A program made the translations under genes and the position numbers. From the NCBI GenBank assembly GCA_963575745.1, contig CAUYUJ010012847.1, positions 163,098-183,097 on the forward strand: a DNA stretch of 20,000 bases, given 5' to 3'. Within the stretch, counting starts at the first letter, position 1. Each line of letters starts with the position of its first letter. Below, piece by piece: positions 1-8,342 of the stretch. The notes below the pieces were generated by a model. The model did not search any database. It saw only the letters and a program-made list of their open reading frames with translations, and was not told the DNA's origin. The stretch comes from Prorocentrum cordatum (taxonomy: Eukaryota; Sar; Dinophyceae; Prorocentrales; Prorocentraceae).

Positions 1-258
1 ACTACTACTACGACTACCAAAATTACGACTACTACTACAAGCTTTATGACAATTTGTTATATGAATATTTATACTGCTACTTGCATTAGTCCGATTAATA
101 TGACTAATACTATTTGCACCGCCAGCATTACCAGCACCATTAGAGTTACCAGTACTGATAGTACTACGACTACTCGCACGATTAGCTCTAGTTGTACTCG
201 CGCTGCTTGTGCTCGTGCTAGCACTAGTACTCGCATTGGTGCTAGCACTCGCCGCGGC
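1..258. repeat. Degenerate ACT/AGT trinucleotide array
   Basis: The stretch begins as clean ACT triplets and decays into a three-base-periodic mix of ACT, ATT, GCT and CGC triplets up to about 258. The open frames on both strands here are products of the triplet periodicity (runs of Thr/Ser on +, Val/Leu on -) and not credible proteins. Confidence 0.75.
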
Positions 259-420
259 CCTACCTCTTCCGCCCCCCTAGCCCCCCGCCGGCGGCCGCCG
301 TCGCCACCGCCTCCCCCCCCTGCCCCCCGCCCGCCCTGCCCCCGCGCAACGCGCGCCCCCCCCTCAGGAGAGTAGCCCGGCGAAGGACCCAATCAGATGC
401 AGTTGCGAATGCCGCCTTTG
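259..420. other. C-rich low-complexity spacer
   Basis: Long runs of C with interspersed GCC/CGG connect the ACT array to the 89-bp satellite. I see no gene. Confidence 0.6.
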
Positions 421-432
421 TTAGTCTCGCAC

Positions 433-1305
433 CGGTGGACTCCTTGGCGGGGCCGCGAAGCGCGCGAAGAGCGCGCCGACAGGGCGGGGCCGCCACGCGG
501 GCGCTGCCACTGGGGCCCGATGCAGATCCCTTTTTATGGCGCCATGAAACGTGCGAGGGGCGTTCCAGAATGAGGCGGCGCCGCCATGCGGACTGCGCCA
601 CTGAGACCTTAGGTGGAGCGCCCTATGGGGCCACGGCGCCGCCATGCGGATTGCGCCACTGGGGCCATGAAACGCGCGAGGGGTGTGCCGAAATGAGGCG
701 GCGCCGCCATGCGAACTGCGCCACTGGGACCTTGGGTGGAATTCCCGACGGGGTCGCGAAACGTTCGAGGGGCGCGCCGAAATGGGGCGGCGCCGCCACG
801 CGGACTGCGCCAGTGGGGCCTTCGGTGGAGCTCCCCCATGGCGCCGCGAAGCGCGCGAGGGGCGCGCCAAATTGGGGCGGCGCCGCCACTGGGACCTTAG
901 GTGGAGCTCCCTATGGCGCCACGAAACGCGCGAGGGGTGCGCCGAAGTGGGGCGGTGCCGCCATGCGAAATGCGCCACTGGGACCTTAGGTGGAGCTCCC
1001 TAGAAAACCGCGAAACGTGCAAGGGGCATGCCAAAACGAAGCCGCGGCGCAATGCGAACTGCGCCACTGGGACCCTAGGTGGAGCCCCCTGATGGGGCCA
1101 CGAAATGTTTGAAGGGCGTGCCAAAATGGGGCGGCGCCGCCATGCGAACTGCGCCACTGGGGCCTTGGGTGGAGCTCCTTGTAGGACCACGAATCGCGCG
1201 AGGGGCGCGCCGAAATGGGGCGGCGCCGCCATGCGAACTGCGCCACTGGGACTGTAGGTGGAGCTCCCTGCGGGGCCACGAAACGCGCGAGGGGTGCGCT
1301 GAAAC
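433..1305. repeat. 89-bp GC-rich satellite, about 10 copies
   Basis: The landmark CCACTG (or a close variant) recurs at about 507, 598, 656, 721, 810, 886, 975, 1064, 1154 and 1243. The spacing is 89-91 bp in most copies; shortened copies of 58, 65 and 76 bp lie in the first half. Each full unit carries a block like GGTGGAGCTCC, then a CGAAACGCGCGAGGGG box, then GGCGGCGCCGCCATGCG. The last four steps (89, 89, 90, 89) are the most regular. Because 89 is not a multiple of three, each unit changes reading frame, so the many overlapping open frames on both strands are artefacts. Confidence 0.92.
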
Positions 1306-1309
1306 TGGC

Positions 1310-1849
1310 GGCGACGACGACGGCGACGACGGCGATGACGACGATGATGATGAGAGGAGCGGAAGGGGGAGGAGGCGGAACGCGGGGCGCTGTCTCTTCG
1401 GAACGAGGACCCAACACCACAGGATGGTTGGGAAAAAGACGAGTCTCCGAAAGAGAAGGGAGGGCCCGCTTTCCAGCTTGGCTCGATATTCTCAGGGAGC
1501 GGAGACGCGAACTGAAGGACGCGACGCGCTTCGCCCAGGACGCAAAGACCTCCACGGGGAGAAAATGGCGCAGAAAGTCGGCGACGCGGCGCGGGCGCTC
1601 CGTCCGCGGCCGACCGGCAGAGGGGGCCGGGCTCAGGAAAGCGTTTCGGCCATCAAGAAGAAGATTGGCCTGCTGCTCACTGAACTAGACGGCATGGAGA
1701 CTTAGGGGCCCGGCGCCGAGGACACTGAAAAACGGCCCAACAGGGCCAAGAAGCACGCGAACTTCGCAGGGACAGCCAACGAGGAGGATCTGAAGCACTT
1801 CACGCCCAGCCAAGAAAGAGGACGAGGGGGGCTGGGAAGCAACGGCTGA
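1310..1849 (+). pseudogene. Possible decayed coding exon, unknown product
   Basis: A + frame leaves the 89-bp satellite through an Asp-rich segment (GAC/GAT triplets near 1315-1350). It continues through a Lys/Arg-rich stretch to a block reading SAIKKKIGLLLTELDGMET, which meets a TAG at 1703-1705. The same frame is then open again and reads acidic and basic residues, including AKKHANFAGTANEEDLKHF, until TGA at 1847-1849. One internal stop in an otherwise open, protein-like frame suggests either a pseudogene or an exon boundary near 1700. No family is recognised. High GC content lowers the weight of the open frame, so this is a weak call. Confidence 0.25.
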
Positions 1850-1879
1850 GGCGCGGCGAACTGGAGCCACTGCTAAGCA

Positions 1880-2340
1880 CCAGAGAACTAACTGCCGGAG
1901 CGCCGCCGGGGCGCTGCTGGAGCGCCGACGGGGCGCCGCTGGAAAGCAGATGGCCCGGGCATCACGTCTGCATTACGCGCGCGTTTCTCTCGCGCCCCGC
2001 GCGGCCAGCAGGAGAAGGAGAAGCTGGGGAAGACGCAGGCGCGGCTGCGCCGCTGCGCTACACGGGGGGGCACTGCTTCCCGGAGTCATTCCCGCGTTAT
2101 TCTCGCATCACCCGCGCGGCCAGCAGGCTCGGGAGATGCTGGAGAGACGCAGACGCGGCATCGCGACTTCGGTCTCCAGGGGGCACTGTCTCTCTTGCAC
2201 TAGTGTTGCGCTATTCTTGCATTCTTCTCACCCCCCACATGGCCAGCGCGCCGCGGGCCGCCAGCGCAGCCCCGGCAAGGGGCTGCGCTCTCTAGAGTGC
2301 TCATTCTTGCACTAGTATTGCACCAGATTTGCCGCGCGTG
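1880..2340. repeat. Diverged ~115-123 bp tandem repeat, about three copies
   Basis: The block GGCCAGC recurs at about 2003, 2118 and 2241. It is followed by related purine-rich sequence and, in later copies, by TCTTGCACTAGTRTTGC near 2195 and 2308 and a GGGGGCACTG box near 2067 and 2178. Divergence is high. Open frames here look incidental. Confidence 0.6.
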
Positions 2341-2511
2341 GTCTGCGCGCGGCAGCTGCTTCGAGAGCCCCCGACTGCGTTCTGGGGGCCCCCCAAGGAA
2401 TCAACAATTGAAGGCGCCCCCCTACCCCCCCCCCGCCCCTGCCCCCGCCCCCAACCCCCCACCCTCTGAGAGAAAGAAGCAACCGCAGGATGGCTTGCGA
2501 GATCCCGGGGC
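2341..2511. other. GC- and C-rich spacer without a gene
   Basis: This stretch contains a C-run cluster near 2420-2460 and nothing recognisable as coding or RNA. Confidence 0.5.
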
Positions 2512-2599
2512 GACTCGCGCCTCACAGCTATACACGTAGCCGCCAGCCCATCCGGGCGCGATCGCAAAGTCCGCGCTGCCGTCGGGAGGCTGCGCGGAA
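2512..2599. repeat. Dispersed repeat, copy 1
   Basis: This shares an extended match with 4219-4284: GACTCGCGCC, then CGCCAGC, CGATCGCAAAG, CCGCGCTGCC and GGCTGCGCGGAA in the same order. Copy 1 carries about 19 extra bases (2522-2540) after GACTCGCGCC that are absent from the 4.2-kb copy. Confidence 0.75.
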
Positions 2600-2653
2600 G
2601 GGAACGCTGGCGGCAGCATTGATTTCCCGCGTTTCCTTTTCGCACAACTTGGC

Positions 2654-2690
2654 GCGCGCCCGCCCGGAAACGATCGCGAAGGCCGGCCAG
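2654..2690. repeat. Dispersed repeat, short copy 2
   Basis: The core of the same family (CGCGCCCGCC, then GGAAACGATCGCGAAGGCC) appears about 20 bp before the TA tract. It is a partial copy in the same orientation as copies 1 and 3. Confidence 0.65.
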
Positions 2691-2710
2691 CCAAAGCACG
2701 TCCAATTTGG

Positions 2711-2745
2711 ATATATATATATATATAATATATATATTATAATAT

Positions 2746-2776
<31 letters not shown>
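2711..2776. repeat. TA dinucleotide microsatellite
   Basis: A nearly pure alternating TA tract with a few ATAAT interruptions. It is strongly self-complementary. Confidence 0.95.
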
Positions 2777-2908
2777 CGGAGGTTGGGGGGTGAGATCGAA
2801 GTGGAACGGAGAGCCCTCCCACCGGGAAATCGATTTCGGTTTCGCGTTCGTGCGCGCCGTGCGGGCGAGGCGAAGCTGCGTGGGCGGGCGAGAGAAAGTC
2901 CCCTGTGG

Positions 2909-3139
2909 CTGAGGCGCGGCCGGACCAAATGACTCCCTTCCGGGCGGCCCGTGGCCCGCGGTGCCCCGCCGGTGCCCCGCCGGTGCCCCGCGCAGCTGAG
3001 GCGCGGCCGGACCAAATGACTCCCTTCCGGGCGGCCGGTGGCCAGCGGTGTCCCGCCGGTGTCCCGCCGGTGTCCCGCAGTGCCCCGCGGTGTCCCGCGG
3101 CGCCCCGCGGTGCCCCGCCGGTGTCCCGCGGTGTCCCAC

Positions 3140-3140
<1 letters not shown>
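2909..3140. repeat. 87-bp duplication plus 10-11 bp GC minisatellite
   Basis: CTGAGGCGCGGCCGGACC begins at 2909 and again at 2996, so two 87-bp copies sit side by side. Each ends in a run of GGTGYCCCGCC units of 10-11 bp. The second run is longer and degenerates to GGTGTCCCACG at about 3130-3140, where GAT triplets begin. Confidence 0.9.
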
Positions 3141-3171
<31 letters not shown>

Positions 3172-3786
3172 GATGAGATGAGATGATGATGATGATGATG
3201 GTGGTGGTGCTAATGATGTTGATTCTGATGGTGATGATGACGATGATGATGATGATCGCGATGCCGTTGATGATGATGAGGACTATGATTATGATATGAT
3301 GATGGTGTTCCGATGATAATGGTGATGATGTCGATGATGATGATGATGACGCGGATGATGATGATGTTGATGGTGTCCCGATGATGAGGATGATGATGAC
3401 CATGCTGATTATGTTGATGATCATGATGATGACGATGCTGGTGTCCCGATGATGATGACTATGATGATGGTGGTGTTGATGATTATGATTATGAATGTGT
3501 CCCGATGATGATGATGATGTTGATGATGATGAGGTTGATGATGATTATGGCGTCCCGATGATGATGATTATTCTGATGGTGATGATGATGATGTTGATGA
3601 TGATGGCGTCCCGATGGTGATGATGATGATGATGTTGATGCTGATGTTGGTAATGATGATGGTCTCCCGATGATGGCGATGATGATGATGCTGATGATGA
3701 TACTGATGATGCTGATGATTTTGATGTCGATGATAAGGATGAGATGATGATGATGGTGTCCCGATGATGATGATGACGATGACGTT
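3140..3786. repeat. GAT trinucleotide array with periodic GTCCCG punctuation
   Basis: GAT triplets with single-base variants run through the block on the + strand. A GTCCCGATG box interrupts them at about 3306 (variant), 3375, 3443, 3499, 3552, 3608, 3664 (variant) and 3758. The spacing is 53-69 bp for most and 94 bp for the last. Ile-, Ser- or His-rich minus-strand frames here are the translation of ATC/TCA/CAT triplets. Confidence 0.92.
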
Positions 3787-3984
3787 GATTGTGAGAGCGG
3801 TTGTGATATCGATAGTGAGATCGATAGTGAGACCGAATGTGATATCGATTGTGAGATCGGTTGTGACATCGATAGTCAGATCAATTGTGAGATAGATCGA
3901 GTGAGATCGATTGTGAGATCGATCGAGCGAGACCGATACTGACATCGATAGTGAGATCGATAGTGAGACCGATCGAGTGAGACG
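3787..3984. repeat. 12-bp minisatellite, 16 units
   Basis: Units of the form GATWGTGAGATC follow one another without a gap. Thirteen are 12 bp and three (the 10th, 12th and 16th) are a 14-bp GATCGAGYGAGAYS form, which adds exactly to the 198 bp observed. Unit junctions make ATCGAT palindromes. The minus strand reads a Leu-Thr-Ile-Asp tetrapeptide repeat, which follows from the 12-bp period. Confidence 0.93.
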
Positions 3985-4037
3985 TTGGCCCCCCCCCCCG
4001 AACCTCCTTATCACCCGAAGGTGGTCGTATAGGTCTG

Positions 4038-4106
4038 TATATATATATATATATATACATACACATATCTATATATATATATATGAATATATATATATAT
4101 ATATAT
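4038..4106. repeat. TA microsatellite with CATA interruptions
   Basis: TATATA tracts broken by ACATACACATATC and GAAT. It lies about 110 bp before the third copy of the dispersed repeat. Confidence 0.92.
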
Positions 4107-4218
4107 GTCTACAGCTTTCCCGAATATCGATACTTCGCGCTCATAATTACGATGAAAGCCGAGGAAGGCACATGTTAGGATCAGCCCGTCGAAGATTCTG
4201 GGTTTCGCGCAAATTGAC

Positions 4219-4284
4219 TCGCGCCCGCCAGCACATCCAGAAACGATCGCAAAGGCCGCGCTGCCTCGAGAAGGCTGCGCGGAA
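4219..4284. repeat. Dispersed repeat, copy 3
   Basis: Matches 2512-2599 without its 19-base insertion. Shared boxes in order are GACTCGCGCC, CGCCAGC, CGATCGCAAAG, CCGCGCTGCC and GGCTGCGCGGAA. Minus-strand open frames across both loci encode a similar AAFAIVSG peptide, which only reflects the shared DNA. Confidence 0.75.
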
Positions 4285-4880
4285 CAGAAATTCTGTGCAG
4301 AATTCACATTGGGCGATTTCCTGGGTCGCCGTGCACCTACAGGCAAGTTTCGGGCTGCTTTCGCCGGGCGTTTGATGGGCTGTTCGGAAGCGCCTACGGC
4401 CCGGGCCGCCAGGGCCCACAGCGCGAAAAGATTCCGCGCGCGGCCTCGTTCGCGCGCGTTGGCTTCGTGGGAAGAGAAGGTCTTGGGCCGGGCCATGTTC
4501 GGCCATTTTCGCACCGCGGGCCGCAGTGGAATTTGTTTTCTCAACATGTCCTTCGGCATCTCACTTGGAGATCAATGGGGGCGCCCCGCTGCGCTCTCAG
4601 CAGCTGCCGGCGCCGCCGGCCCGGGGCCGGGCGGGCTCGCTGGAACGCGAGGGCGGGGGGACACAGAGGTTAGGGGGGGATTTCCCGTCTTGCTTATTCT
4701 TCAAGCGCTTGACTCTGGGCTGACTTTGAACGTTTGAGTTTCGGTTTTTGGGAGCCACGCTCGCGGCCATTGTCTCCCCCGGTTTTTTCTTCGGTTTCGT
4801 TCAACAAACCATGTTGTTGACACCGCCGGGGACGTCGACGCGTCGGCGCCGTCCCCGCGTTTTTGCGTTTGTTTCCACAG
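4285..4880. other. Unique spacer, possible intron upstream of the 4.9-kb exon
   Basis: This is mixed-composition DNA with no recognisable gene. A 182-residue minus-strand frame spans 4011-4559 but runs through the TA tract and the dispersed repeat, so I do not trust it. The last 60 bases become T-rich (GTTTTTTCTT, then GCGTTTTTGCGTTTGTTTCC) and end in CACAG at 4880, as a 3' splice site would. Confidence 0.4.
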
Positions 4881-5070
4881 GTTCGAATACAGACCGCTCT
4901 GCACTGCGCGCGGAGGGACTGGAGCCGCGGCCACTGCTGCGCCTGCTCGCGACCCCGCCGCGGACGACAGCGACGATGACTGCGAGCGCCCTGCGATCCT
5001 TCGGCCCATCAGGCGCTTGGTGCGCTGTTATAGGGCGCATGCAGTTATCCAGTGCCTCAGGCACATGTAG
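4881..5070 (+). CDS. Candidate terminal exon, unknown acidic/basic protein
   Basis: A T-rich tract ending TTTCCACAG at 4880 looks like a splice acceptor. The frame beginning with one carried base followed by TTC GAA TAC runs 62 codons to TAG at 5068-5070. It reads an Ala/Thr-rich segment, an acidic cluster DPAADDSDDDCE, then a basic helix-like tail RPIRRLVRCYRAHAVIQCL. Most codons end in G or C. A second + frame through the same DNA (from an ATG at 4748 to about 5107) is also open and cannot be excluded. No family is recognised. The end of the frame meets the start of the 118-bp array. The call rests on splice-site appearance and composition only. Confidence 0.38.
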
Positions 5071-5099
5071 ATGTTCGAGGGGTACCGCGATCGCGCGAT

Positions 5100-5640
5100 A
5101 CAGCTAAATGCGCCGTCATCCGCGCCCAAACGCACGTGCCAGACAAGATCGGAAGTTATCCACTTCACAATGACAGGCCCTGTTGCACGAATGCACGAAA
5201 ACGCAAACGAGTGGTTTAGTGAGGTAGTATGATTCATTGCCTTTCGTGCCCGAAGCACGTTTACGGACGGCGCCGCCCACTTCACAGTGACAGGTCGCTG
5301 TTGTTTGATTACAGAAAGAAACAAATTAGTGGCTCAGTGAGATATGCAGATCCATTGCCCTTCGCGCCCGAAGCATTCTCACGGACAGTGTCACCCACGT
5401 CGCAACGACAGGTCTTTGTTGTTTGATTGCACGAACACGCAAATGAGTGGTTTAGCGAGATGCGCATGTCCGTCGTCTGTCGTGCCCGAAGCACGCGCGC
5501 GGTAAGCATTACCCACTTCATCGCGTCAGGTCTCTGTCGTTCGATTGCGCGAACACGCGCGCGAGTGGTTCGGCGAGGTATTCAGCTGCATTGCCCTTCG
5601 TTCCCGAAGGGCATGCAGCGCAGAGGCAAATTCCAGATTC
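5100..5640. repeat. 118-bp tandem repeat, four to five copies
   Basis: The landmark GACAGG (GTCAGG in the last copy) recurs at 5172, 5289, 5407 and 5525, a period of 117-118 bp. Each copy has a CACGAACACGCAAAYGAGTG-like box, and a TTCGNNCCCGAAG hairpin about 85 bp after the landmark. A degenerate copy precedes the first landmark. Confidence 0.92.
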
Positions 5641-5879
5641 ACGATGCAAAGCAATCTCCCCCTTGGAAACAGGCTCTACAGAGCAGTTCCACGGCGCGGA
5701 GAAGTCTTCTTCCCGCAATGGGGGTTCACGCATCAGAGATACACACCAGCCCCATGATACAAGGGGGTCTAAACAGCAGCATGTCGACGCACAGCAATTT
5801 TTCTTTTGCTTGACATCGCCACAAAGTGGGATTCCATCGCTGGAAAAGCGACTTCTACGTTTCTCGCATCATTCAACTT
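5641..5879. other. Spacer between arrays, no gene seen
   Basis: Mixed-composition DNA. Short + frames are open, but no recognisable motif, codon bias or RNA fold is evident. Confidence 0.4.
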
Positions 5880-6221
5880 GGTTTCGCTCTTGGATTTTTC
5901 CCGGGTTTCTTCTGGGTCATCTTGGGCTGCGCTGGGGTCTCGGATTGCTCCGGGCTATCTTTCGGGTCATCTCAGGCTGTTCTGGAAAGCCCGGATTGTT
6001 CGGGATTTTCTTTTGGGTCATCTTGGGCTGTTCTAGAATATAGGATTGTTCCGGAGTTTATTTTGTCATCTTGGGCCGTTCTGTAATCTTGGATTTTGTT
6101 CCAGAGATTCTTGCGAGTCGTTCAGGGCTGATCTGGAATCTCGGATTACCCCGAAGTTCTGTTGATGTCATCTTGGAGTTTTCTGGGAGTTCGGACTGGT
6201 CCAGAGTTTGTCACGAGTCAG
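5880..6221. repeat. 50-bp tandem repeat, about seven copies
   Basis: A GTCAT-type box preceding CTTGGGCTG or a variant recurs at 5916, 5966, 6017, 6065, 6117, 6167 and 6217 (spacing 48-52 bp). Each unit also holds TTCTGG and GGATTGTTCCGG-like boxes. The array runs directly into the 23-bp array and shares its GTCA box. Confidence 0.88.
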
Positions 6222-6496
6222 ATTGCGCGTTTCTCCCGAGTCACATCGCGCGCTTCTCTAAGTCATCCCGCGCGTTTCTCTCGAATCATACTGCGCGTTA
6301 CTCTTCGGTCACATTGCGCGGCTCTCTCGAGTCATCTCGCGTGTTTTTCTTGAGCCATATCGCGTTGTTATATTGGGTCATATTGCGCGGTTCTCCTGAG
6401 TCAGGTTGCACGTTTTGATTGAGTCGTCTTGCGCGTTTCTCCCGAGTGATATCGCGCGTTTCTCCCATGCCATCTCGGGCGTTTCTCTTGGGGCAT
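6222..6496. repeat. 23-bp tandem repeat, 12 units
   Basis: Eleven 23-bp units and one 22-bp unit follow head to tail. The unit is ATTGCGCG, then TTTCTC, then CGAGTCAT. Unit ends (GTCAC, GTCAT, GCCAT, GTCAG) match the landmark of the preceding 50-bp array. Lengths sum exactly to the interval. Confidence 0.93.
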
Positions 6497-6569
6497 CCAG
6501 TCGGCGATCCGATTGGGACCGAGCCGCAATTGCGCCGAGCACGCCCCGCAGCAGTCGCAAGTTGGACAG

Positions 6570-6599
6570 GACTGGATGGGCGCCTGCGCCCATCCAGTC
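6570..6599. repeat. Perfect 13-bp inverted repeat with 4-nt loop
   Basis: GACTGGATGGGCG at 6570-6582 is the exact reverse complement of CGCCCATCCAGTC at 6587-6599, with CCTG between. The neighbourhood holds further pieces of the same word (CATCCAGTCGG at 6495, CCAGTCGGGG near 6605, GACTGGG near 6629). The hairpin therefore sits in a patch enriched for CAGTC/GACTG. Function unknown. Confidence 0.85.
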
Positions 6600-6754
6600 A
6601 CGCGCCAGTCGGGGTGTCGACTGGGGCGCGACTGGGTGGTCCGAGCCCCCCACTTGACCCGAGCCTCGCGGGGCGGGTCGGAGAGCGCGGGCGACCGCAT
6701 GCATCCTTAGAGAGGGCAGGCAGCGGCGCGATGGCCGGATCGTTCACTGCAGAT

Positions 6755-6990
6755 GCTTCACAATGTGTCAGCGCGTTCTGATGGCGAAAACATTGAAGCA
6801 AAGCGTGTTCAGCTTCTGCAAGCTGAAAGCGCTGTACTTTACACGGTGTCGGTACCTTCCGATGTTGCAAACATTGTAGAACACACCGTCCTGGCGCTTG
6901 AGGAGGCTGAGAATTCTTGCCGTTTCATGTTTCTCTGATACGCGAACACCAACAATATTGAAAGCACAACAGCGTTTGCAGTATCATTGG
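6755..6990. repeat. 81-84 bp degenerate repeat with codon-sized period
   Basis: The word ACATTG (or ATATTG) after a GA- or AC-rich box recurs at 6790, 6871 and about 6955, a spacing of 81 and about 84 bp. A 62-codon + frame (6753-6938) spans two units and reads a repeated Val-Ser-x-x-Ser-Asp motif followed by Ala-Asn-Ile or Glu-Asn-Ile. The period keeps frame, but I cannot tell satellite from exon. Confidence 0.55.
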
Positions 6991-7074
6991 ATTTCCCGTT
7001 TTTTTATTGTTTTTTGTGTTATGTTTCTGCCTGGTGTCCTCCAAGTACTTCCACGATATAAGTTGATGCGCCAT

Positions 7075-7480
7075 CCTTCCGCAAAAGGAATCCGATTTAC
7101 ACTCTCGACAAAAGGAATCCCATCCAGGCCTTCCACCAAGAATATAAATTGAAATATTGACCCAAAAAAATCAAAAACAAATTTTCGATAAAAAAAGAAT
7201 ATTGTTCTAAATTTCGACAAAAGGGTCTCATTGAAACACTTGCAGAACGAATTCGATCGAAATCTTGCACAGAGAAAGTGTTACCATAACCTTCCACAAA
7301 AGGAATCCCATACACATTTTCTATTAAAACAAGAAATCCGATTCAAAATCTCGGCAGGAAAAATCTTGTGAACATGTTCCACAAAGGGAGTCCCATAGAA
7401 ACTCTTCCCAAAAGAAAAAATGGAATCGTATATAAAATGCGTCGCATCCAATTTTCAACAAAAAGAAGTACGAATGACAG
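7075..7480. repeat. AT-rich ~27-bp degenerate tandem repeat
   Basis: Units resembling CTTCCACAAAAGGAATCCC recur, best preserved near 7077, 7105, 7290 and 7379 and eroded between. The period is 24-31 bp. The minus strand of the better units reads Gly-Ile-Pro-Phe-Val-Glu-Gly. The block is much more AT-rich than its flanks. Confidence 0.7.
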
Positions 7481-8005
7481 ATGTTACACGTTGAACCCGA
7501 TGGAAGGCTCTTCAAAACAAAAAAATACCTTAGGCTTACCCTAGGCGCACCTAAAGCTCATATGCCAAAAGTTCACGCAGCCATATTTCAGGTTAATTTT
7601 AAACTTATCCTCATCCGACCTAGGCTTATTTTTGGCTGAGTATATTTCATATGTTCCTTCCCCCCTTCCCCCCCCCTCCCCGCTCAAAAGAAAAACATAA
7701 CATCGTTTCGGTCCGCGCCCCCCCTCCCTTCCTCCAAACACCCAACACGCCTGTACGGAACTATCCAGGTATTCCGGCCCCCCTCTCCTAGAAACCAACT
7801 CATCCACCACGGCTGGGCCCCTCTGCCATTTCGTCTGCCCCTTCCTCTTGCCGAGCTTTCACCCAGCTGGAGCCGACGCCAAGAAGAAGAGGAGGAGGAA
7901 GAGGAGGGTGACCAAATACATAGGGCGGACAGGATGCAGGGAGGAGAAGATGGGAGGAAAGCAGGCGGTTGGGCTTACATTCACCCGTGCCCCGTCTGGT
8001 CACAG
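7481..8005. other. Non-coding spacer or intron before the sulfotransferase exon
   Basis: The stretch contains a repeated CTAGGC word (7535-7560, 7620), C-rich runs near 7660-7740 and an AAGAAGAGGAGGAGG purine tract near 7880-7910. No convincing exon was seen. A CTGGTCACAG at 7996-8005 can serve as a splice acceptor. Confidence 0.4.
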
Positions 8006-8178
8006 TTTCGCAGGAACACAATTGCATTTGGAACTACGAGGGCGACAACAAGGAGGACTTCCTTGACGATTACACGCGGCAGTTCCAGGTCAAGTGCTCG
8101 AAGAAGATCACATTCGACTCGAGCCCGAGGACGCCCCCCTTCATTCGTGATCACGAGAATGTGGTCACGACGACGGGG
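8006..8178 (+). CDS. Sulfotransferase-like exon A (partial)
   Basis: The frame reads NCIWNYEGDNKEDFLDDY, then TRQFQVKCSKKITFDSSPRT, with almost every codon ending in G or C. The Lys-Ile-Thr-Phe-Asp-Ser-Ser-Pro block resembles the conserved (D/E)-x-S-P segment that precedes the 3'-phosphate-binding motif in many PAPS-dependent carbohydrate sulfotransferases. Those enzymes transfer sulfate from PAPS, usually in the secretory pathway. Acceptor choices are 8005 and 8013. The donor is uncertain: GT at 8147, 8161 or 8179 are all possible, and the frame hits TGA at 8206-8208 if unspliced. An end at 8146 joined to a start at 10133, or an end at 8160 or 8178 joined to 10147, keeps frame with exon B. 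The family call is inferred from two short motifs in the right order. The N-terminal phosphosulfate loop exon was not found. Confidence 0.5.
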
Positions 8179-8342
8179 GTCAGGATGGAGAGCGCGCGGC
8201 CACCGTGATTTGCCTCGTCCGTTTTCTCTCCTGGGGTTCCCTGCCTTGCGGGGTCGGGGGAGGGCGGGATGAGGCCCGAGCCGACGTCAGCAAGAGCGTC
8301 ATAGACTCCTTCGCTTTGTGAGCCCGCGCCCTGCGGCGGCAG

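Noticed and set aside
46-1705. Multiple overlapping + and - frames in the first 1.7 kb
   Set aside because: These are generated by the ACT array and the 89-bp satellite, whose period shifts frame each unit.
3787-3984. CRISPR-like array
   Set aside because: Units are contiguous 12-14 bp repeats without spacers, in eukaryote-like DNA.
4011-4559. 182-codon minus-strand frame
   Set aside because: It reads through the TA microsatellite and a dispersed repeat; the same peptide appears wherever that repeat occurs.
4870-4900. Possible tRNA T-arm (GGTTCGAAT at 4880)
   Set aside because: Flanking bases do not form a five-pair T stem, and no acceptor or anticodon arm can be drawn.
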